64,000 nt of DNA from Paractinoplanes ferrugineus (GTDB taxonomy: Bacteria > Actinomycetota > Actinomycetes > Mycobacteriales > Micromonosporaceae). The position numbers were made by a program, and so were the translations under genes. Below the pieces are notes generated by a model. The model was not told the DNA's origin and did no database searches. It saw only the letters and a program-made list of their open reading frames with translations. How positions within the stretch are numbered: the stretch's first letter is position 1; each line of letters begins with the position of its first letter. The stretch covers positions 1-64,000 of the forward strand of contig NZ_BOMM01000063.1 of NCBI RefSeq assembly GCF_016862195.1, given 5' to 3'. Positions 59,355 to 64,000 of this stretch are shown here, in pieces.

Positions 59355-62168
59355 GTGGACAGCGCGCTCAGCAGCCCGATCCTCGTCGGGCGCGACGATC
59401 TGGTGGCGCTCGCCGCGCGCCGGCTCGGCCTGGCCGCGCGGGGGAGCGGCGAACTGCTGTTCCTCGCCGGCGAAGCGGGCATCGGCAAGACCCGGCTGCT
59501 CGCCGAGATCGTCCGGCGGGCGGCCGGTTTCACCGTGGTGGGCGCCGGAGCGTCGCCGGGTGACAGCGAGGTCGCCGGCGCGGTTCTGGCCGATCTGGGC
59601 GCCGAACTGCTGCGAAATCCGGTGACCTTGGCGGCCGGGGCGGGCGTTTCCCGGCGGCTCCGGGAGTTCGCCGACGGCGACGCGGCCCGGCAGCGGCGTC
59701 TGCTCGTGGCCGACCTGGCCGAACTGATCGCCGCCGCGGTCACCGGGCCGACCCTGATCACGGCCGAGGATCTGCACTGGGCCGACGACCTGACGCTCGA
59801 CGTGCTGGCCCGGTTGGGCCGCCGGGCCGCCACCCTGCCGTTGCTGGTGGTCGGCACCTACCGCAGCGACGAGCTCTACCCGCGGGTTCCGATGCGGTCG
59901 TGGCGGACCCGGCTGCTGACCCAGCGGCATGCCGAGGAGGTGCGGCTCACCCGGCTCAGCCGGGCCGACACCGCGGCCATGGCAGCGGCCATCGCCGGGT
60001 CCGCGTTGCCGGGTGCGGTGACCGGCGACGTGTTCGCCCGCAGCGACGGCATCCCGCTGCACGTCGAGGAATTCCTGGCGTCCCGGGAAAGCGTTCCGGA
60101 CACCCTCGCCGACGCCGTCCTGGCTCGTGCCTTCGCCCTGTCCGAGCCGGCCCGTGAACTGGCCGGGGTCGCCTCGGTGCTCGGCCGCTCGTTCGACCTC
60201 GACCTGCTGACGGCCATCACCGGCGACGGGCCGGCCGCCGTCGACGACGGGTTGCGCGAACTCAGTGACCGGTTCTTCGTGCAGGCCCACGCCGACCGCT
60301 CGACGTTCGACTTCCGGCACGCGCTCATCCGCGACGCGCTCTACGCCGACCTCGCCCCGCACCGGCGGCGCGAACTGCACGCCCGCGCCGCCGCGGCGGC
60401 CGTCGAGGCGGGCTTCCCGGCCGCCTTCGTGAGCGATCAGTACGAGCGGGCCGCGCTTCGCGAGCCGGCCTTCGCGAACGCGATGGAGGCGGCCCGCTCG
60501 GCGGCCGAGATGTCGGCCCACCGCGAGGCGGCGGAACTCTACCGGCGGGCCCAGCGCACGGCGGCGGAAACGATGCCGATCGAGACCCGGGCCGCGCTGC
60601 TGACCGCCCTGGCCGCGGAACTCGCCGCGATCGACGACAACGCGGGCGCGTCGTCGGCCTACGCGGAGGCCTACCGGTTACGGATGTCGCTCTACGACCG
60701 GCTCGCGGCGGCCGCGCTCGTGCCCGACTGGGTGGCCACCCGGCACCTGCTCGGCGCCGGCCTTGAGGAGCGGGCGGCGGCCCTGCGTGGAGCCCTTCCG
60801 CTCATCGCGTTCCGCGACGACTCCGCGGCCCAGGAGGTGCGGGGCAACATCCACGCCGCCCTGGCCGCGGCGTACATGCTCGACCGGCGGCTGGCCGAGG
60901 CGATCGAGGACGGCGAATTCGCCAGGTCCATCGCGGTCGAGGACTGCGACCGCGCCATGCGCTGCAACCTCGACGCGACACTCGGGTCGGTGTTGCTGTT
61001 CGCCGGCCGGCTCGACGAAGGAACACAGCTCCTGGAAGGGTCCATCACGCGCGCACAGGGCTGGCGGTTCGAGGGGCAGACCGCGCGCGGCTACCGGATG
61101 ATCGGCTCCAGCATGTCGGTGCTCGTCGAGTACGCGTCGGCGCTGCGATGGTTGCCCGAAGGAATCGCCTACGCCGAACGGGTCGAGCAGATCAACGACC
61201 GCAACTACCTGACCGCCCATCTCGCGCACGTCCGCTGGGCCACCGGCGACTGGCTCGGCGCGGAATCGGCCGCCCGGCAGGCCGTCGCCGACAGCGGCGG
61301 CATCACCACCCGAATCACCGCGTTGCACGTGCTCGGATTCCTCGCGATGGGGCGCGGGGCGGTCGCCACCGCCACCGAACACCTCGGCGAGGCAGCCTCG
61401 CTCGGCTCCGGCATGCGCGAACTCCAACGCGTGTCGCCGGCCTGGTGGGGCCTCGCCGAAGTCGCTCTCGTCAGCGGCGACCACGCCACCGCGGTGCGGC
61501 GTTGCGAGAACGGCTTCGAGGCGTCCGCCCGGGTCCGCGACGCCGCCTACCTCTTCCCGTACGTGATCACCGGAGTTCGCGCCCACCTCGCCCGCGCCGG
61601 CTCGACGGCCGCGCGGGAATGGCTCGGCCGGACCGCGGAACTGCTCGCCGAACGCCGGATCCCGGGAACCCTCGGCGCCCTCACCCACGCCCGCGGCCTC
61701 ATCCATCTCCACGAGGGCCAAACCGGCAAAGCCCGCTCGGAACTGGCCGAGGCGGCCCGGTTCTGGACCGGCCGGCAGCGATTCTGGGAGGGCACGGCCG
61801 CGCTTGTCGACCAGTCACGGTGCGCTGCGCGCAGCCGCCGGCCGGGCGAGGCGGCGGCCTTGCTGGCAACGGCCAGACAGGCGTACGCCGGGGTCGGCGT
61901 TCCCGTGCCCGGATATCTGTCGTCGCCGGACGACCCGATCGACTCCGCGATTGCCCCCGGGTCGCCCGCGCTGCCGGCCCTGCCCGCGCTGTCCCCGCGC
62001 GAGGTCGAGGTCGCCCATCTGGTCGCGGCCGGCCTGACCAACCGCGAGATCGCCGCCAAACTGGTGATCGCCCCGAAGACCGCGGCCGCCCATGTCGAGC
62101 ACATCCGCACCAAGCTCGGCGTCTCCCGGCGCGCCCAGATCGCCGCGTGGGTCGCCACCCTTGGCTGA
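59355..62168 (+). CDS. LAL-type transcriptional regulator (AAA ATPase + TPR + LuxR HTH)
   Basis: 937 residues. The STAND-type ATPase at the start has Walker A GEAGIGKTR near residue 39 and Walker B with sensor LITAEDLHWADDLTLDVLARL near residue 133, followed by winged-helix and arm regions. About 400 residues of degenerate TPR-like helices form the ligand or partner sensor (about 380-850). The C-terminal LuxR helix-turn-helix reads LSPREVEVAHLVAAGLTNREIAAKLVIAPKT at residues 875-905. GTG start. MalT-like regulators bind an inducer and ATP; this one has no adjacent target gene, so its regulon is unknown. Confidence 0.92.
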   Translation: MDSALSSPILVGRDDLVALAARRLGLAARGSGELLFLAGEAGIGKTRLLAEIVRRAAGFTVVGAGASPGDSEVAGAVLADLGAELLRNPVTLAAGAGVSRRLREFADGDAARQRRLLVADLAELIAAAVTGPTLITAEDLHWADDLTLDVLARLGRRAATLPLLVVGTYRSDELYPRVPMRSWRTRLLTQRHAEEVRLTRLSRADTAAMAAAIAGSALPGAVTGDVFARSDGIPLHVEEFLASRESVPDTLADAVLARAFALSEPARELAGVASVLGRSFDLDLLTAITGDGPAAVDDGLRELSDRFFVQAHADRSTFDFRHALIRDALYADLAPHRRRELHARAAAAAVEAGFPAAFVSDQYERAALREPAFANAMEAARSAAEMSAHREAAELYRRAQRTAAETMPIETRAALLTALAAELAAIDDNAGASSAYAEAYRLRMSLYDRLAAAALVPDWVATRHLLGAGLEERAAALRGALPLIAFRDDSAAQEVRGNIHAALAAAYMLDRRLAEAIEDGEFARSIAVEDCDRAMRCNLDATLGSVLLFAGRLDEGTQLLEGSITRAQGWRFEGQTARGYRMIGSSMSVLVEYASALRWLPEGIAYAERVEQINDRNYLTAHLAHVRWATGDWLGAESAARQAVADSGGITTRITALHVLGFLAMGRGAVATATEHLGEAASLGSGMRELQRVSPAWWGLAEVALVSGDHATAVRRCENGFEASARVRDAAYLFPYVITGVRAHLARAGSTAAREWLGRTAELLAERRIPGTLGALTHARGLIHLHEGQTGKARSELAEAARFWTGRQRFWEGTAALVDQSRCAARSRRPGEAAALLATARQAYAGVGVPVPGYLSSPDDPIDSAIAPGSPALPALPALSPREVEVAHLVAAGLTNREIAAKLVIAPKTAAAHVEHIRTKLGVSRRAQIAAWVATLG

Positions 62169-62251
62169 ACCGTGCCGGCCGTTCTACTTCCATCGGGGTA
62201 CGTCAAACGGGCCATAGCTGATGATCGATCAACTCCGTCAAAATCGTCACC

Positions 62252-63928
62252 ATGGACGCCCCCGGCAACTCAGTGCTGATCTTCACCCTGCTGGCCGTGT
62301 TCGTGACCTGCTGCGGCTACTTCGCCGGCCGGACGCACCAGCGGCGGCAGACGGCCGACGATCGCGAAGAGGCCTACCGCGACGGCTACGAGACCGGCAC
62401 CCGCAGCGTCTTCAGCCTGGCCGCCCGCGCCGTCTCCGGCCGTCGAGCCCACCGCTCCGGCGCCGTGGTGGGCCGTTCCCCAGCCGCCCGTCCCGGCCCG
62501 TCCCGGCGTAACGCCCCCGCCCCCGGCCCCGTCCCGCCGGTGAGCAGCGCGCCCGGCCTCGCCCCTCCCGCGGGCAGCGCGCCCGGCCTGGTCTCTCCCG
62601 CGGGCAGCGCGGCGGCCTCCGGCCCGGTCTCCTCCGCGGCCGGTGCCGCGGCGCCGGGTTTCGTCTCTCCCGCGGGCGGTGCCGCCGCGCCCGGTCTTCT
62701 TGCTCCCTCGAGCGGTGCCGGGCCTGACCTCCTGGCCCCCTCGAGCGGTGCCGCCCCTGGCGTCGGCACCTCCTTGGGCGGTGCCGCCGCAGTGAGTGGC
62801 GGACCGCTTCCGGACCAGAAGCGCCGGCGGTCGGAGCCGGTCGGCCAGTCGGCACTGCTGCGTCGCTCGGCGACCCCGGGCTCGTCGCCGATTCCCTCGT
62901 CCCGGAGGCCCTCCGCCGGCGAGAACGAGGCGACCTCCCTGGGCTTCCCGGTCCCACCCCCGCCGTCACCGCGGGTCGTAGCCGAGCCGTCGGCCGTCGG
63001 CGGAGTGGTCTACCGGCCGTTCCCCGACCCGAACTCCCCGCGCGACGTGCCGAGGTCCCCTGACGACGCACCTCTCGACAGGGGTTCGGCCCCCTCCAAA
63101 CCGCGGGCGATACCTCGTCCGACCCCGATGCCGTCGTCCGGCAAAGCGGAAAGAATCGTCTCCACACCCGATCCCGCCCTTCCGGAGAACGGCCGAGCGG
63201 ATCACGGCCTTTCCGTCGTGGGGGGTCCGGACGCGGCGCCCGGGGCGGACCTTGCCGCACTGCCCGGGGCCGCTTCGGCGACCACGGCTGAACCCATCTC
63301 GGGAGCGGGTGAGGCGGGCGGGGTGTCCTCGGCGGCGGCGGGAGTCGGCTCCGGCGAAGCGCTCTCCGTATCGGACGGTGCCGGGCGCGATCGGGGGCCG
63401 GGGCGGTTCGGCTCGGCGGCGGCCGGAGCGAGGGATGTCGGGGCAGCGAGGGATGTCGGGGCAGCGAGGGACGGCGGGGCAGCGAGGGATGTCGGGGCCG
63501 GGCGGCGCCGGGGGAGTCGGTTGTGGCGGGGGCTGAGCGCTTCCCGGGGGTCGGAGCAGGGAGTGATGTTCGGGGGAGTGAACGGCTTCGGGATGCCGGG
63601 GCCGGGCAGTGGGATGCCGGATGCCGTCGTCGGCGCGCCCGGAGCCGAGGCCGGGCTGGCCGCTGAGGCCCGGCTGGCCGCCGAGACCGCCCGGAATGCG
63701 TCGGTCAGCACGGGGGCGGAGTCCGGGGCGCGGGGCGGGGCGGAGTCGGGGGCGGAGCCGGAGCCGGAGTCGACCGGGCGGCATACCGTTCCGGATGAGC
63801 TTGTCCAGGCGGCTACCTATCGGCTGCCGCCGGACCGGGTTTTCCGGGCCCGGGTGCCTGGATCGCTGCCGCCGCTGCCGGAGGACTCCACGACGCGGTT
63901 GCCGGTGCCGAAGCCGCGTCAGGCGTGA
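62252..63928 (+). CDS. Membrane-anchored low-complexity protein with conserved termini
   Basis: 558 residues. An N-terminal helix (VLIFTLLAVFVTCCGYFAG, residues 8-26) is followed by a charged, more ordered stretch to about residue 60 (RRQTADDREEAYRDGYETGT). About 430 residues of Pro/Ala/Gly/Ser low-complexity sequence come next, with PGL-x-(S/A)P-(A/S)(G/S)-type repeats and a four-copy RDVGAA repeat. The last ~45 residues look ordered and conserved in style (VPDELVQAATYRLPPDRVFR, then PEDSTTRLPVPKPR). Codon and frame behaviour support real coding despite the composition. The function is unknown; a cell-envelope scaffold is one possibility. Confidence 0.7.
   Translation: MDAPGNSVLIFTLLAVFVTCCGYFAGRTHQRRQTADDREEAYRDGYETGTRSVFSLAARAVSGRRAHRSGAVVGRSPAARPGPSRRNAPAPGPVPPVSSAPGLAPPAGSAPGLVSPAGSAAASGPVSSAAGAAAPGFVSPAGGAAAPGLLAPSSGAGPDLLAPSSGAAPGVGTSLGGAAAVSGGPLPDQKRRRSEPVGQSALLRRSATPGSSPIPSSRRPSAGENEATSLGFPVPPPPSPRVVAEPSAVGGVVYRPFPDPNSPRDVPRSPDDAPLDRGSAPSKPRAIPRPTPMPSSGKAERIVSTPDPALPENGRADHGLSVVGGPDAAPGADLAALPGAASATTAEPISGAGEAGGVSSAAAGVGSGEALSVSDGAGRDRGPGRFGSAAAGARDVGAARDVGAARDGGAARDVGAGRRRGSRLWRGLSASRGSEQGVMFGGVNGFGMPGPGSGMPDAVVGAPGAEAGLAAEARLAAETARNASVSTGAESGARGGAESGAEPEPESTGRHTVPDELVQAATYRLPPDRVFRARVPGSLPPLPEDSTTRLPVPKPRQA
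63428..63499 (+). repeat. Four 18-bp tandem repeats inside the low-complexity gene
   Basis: GCGAGGGATGTCGGGGCA at 63428, 63446, 63464 (two changes) and 63482 (one change). Frame-preserving; encodes a RDVGAA-type hexapeptide four times. Confidence 0.85.
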
Positions 63929-63956
63929 TGTCGTACCCCCGGCGTACGGTCTCGGC

Positions 63957-64000
63957 ATGGTCACTGTCGAGGGTGTTCGCCGGGTCTGCCGCGAGCTGCC
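63957..64000 (+). CDS. Start of a gene, YjbR/MmcQ-like (runs off the window)
   Basis: ATG 63957 opens MVTVEGVRRVCRELP before the window ends. This resembles the first helix of YjbR/MmcQ-type DNA-binding-fold proteins. Only 14 full codons are visible, so the call is tentative. Confidence 0.35.
   Translation, partial: MVTVEGVRRVCREL

Overview
The window is very GC-rich (third codon positions almost all G or C), starts many genes with GTG, has F420-type and aerobic cobalamin genes, uses mycobacterial-type LexA sites and carries MmyB-type XRE, LacI, TetR and LAL regulators. Together these point to a filamentous actinobacterium, most likely Micromonosporaceae (Actinoplanes-like). That assignment is an inference from gene style; no rRNA or other taxonomic marker is present. 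No tRNA, rRNA, CRISPR array, prophage or insertion sequence was seen.

Layout. 1-2.3 kb: the N-terminus of a secreted protein, a glycerophosphodiester phosphodiesterase and a secreted L-type lectin. 2.36-12.3 kb: a surface-polysaccharide locus of seven overlapping plus-strand genes (GT2, GT4, GT-C membrane protein, five-helix membrane protein, Wzx-like flippase, two more GT4 genes), met tail-to-tail by a secreted GH5-like hydrolase. 12.7-21.2 kb: aerobic cobalamin synthesis. cobG-cobH-cobIJ run leftward, cobN runs rightward behind a cobalamin riboswitch, and cobF follows. 21.2-25.1 kb: an XRE regulator/SDR pair around 17-bp tandem repeats, then a TPR protein and a DnaK-like ATPase. 25.8-32.5 kb: an Opp-type ABC importer operon ending in a membrane-anchored CBM6-like protein. 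32.5-38 kb: Hsp20, a secreted sedolisin (S53), SOS-controlled dinB, and a TetR/quinone oxidoreductase pair with two operator copies.

37.9-46.2 kb is a leftward run: a membrane PAS-GGDEF-EAL protein translationally coupled to an ornithine-decarboxylase-like PLP enzyme, a 19-codon ORF, an MFS transporter, a secreted two-CBM32/GH16 glucanase and a LacI regulator. 46.2-47.2 kb looks like decayed coding DNA. 47.2-51.7 kb holds a PPOX/F420-type enzyme, a stand-alone LigD-type polymerase domain, a SUKH protein, a NarL-type two-component system and a small P-loop kinase. 51.7-58.9 kb: a deletion-scarred phosphotransferase pseudogene, a large secreted GH92 alpha-mannosidase, a small membrane protein, a second LacI regulator sharing an operator half-site with the GH92 promoter, and a 6-phosphogluconate-dehydrogenase-like enzyme. 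The window ends with a DUF4242 protein, a LAL-type LuxR ATPase, a membrane-anchored low-complexity protein and the start of a YjbR-like gene.

Taken together, the window is rich in extracellular glycan biology: one locus that builds and exports a polysaccharide, and at least three secreted glycosidases with local sugar-type repressor sites. The least conventional arrangement is the c-di-GMP enzyme / decarboxylase / short ORF / MFS run. No part of it could be assigned to a system already described.
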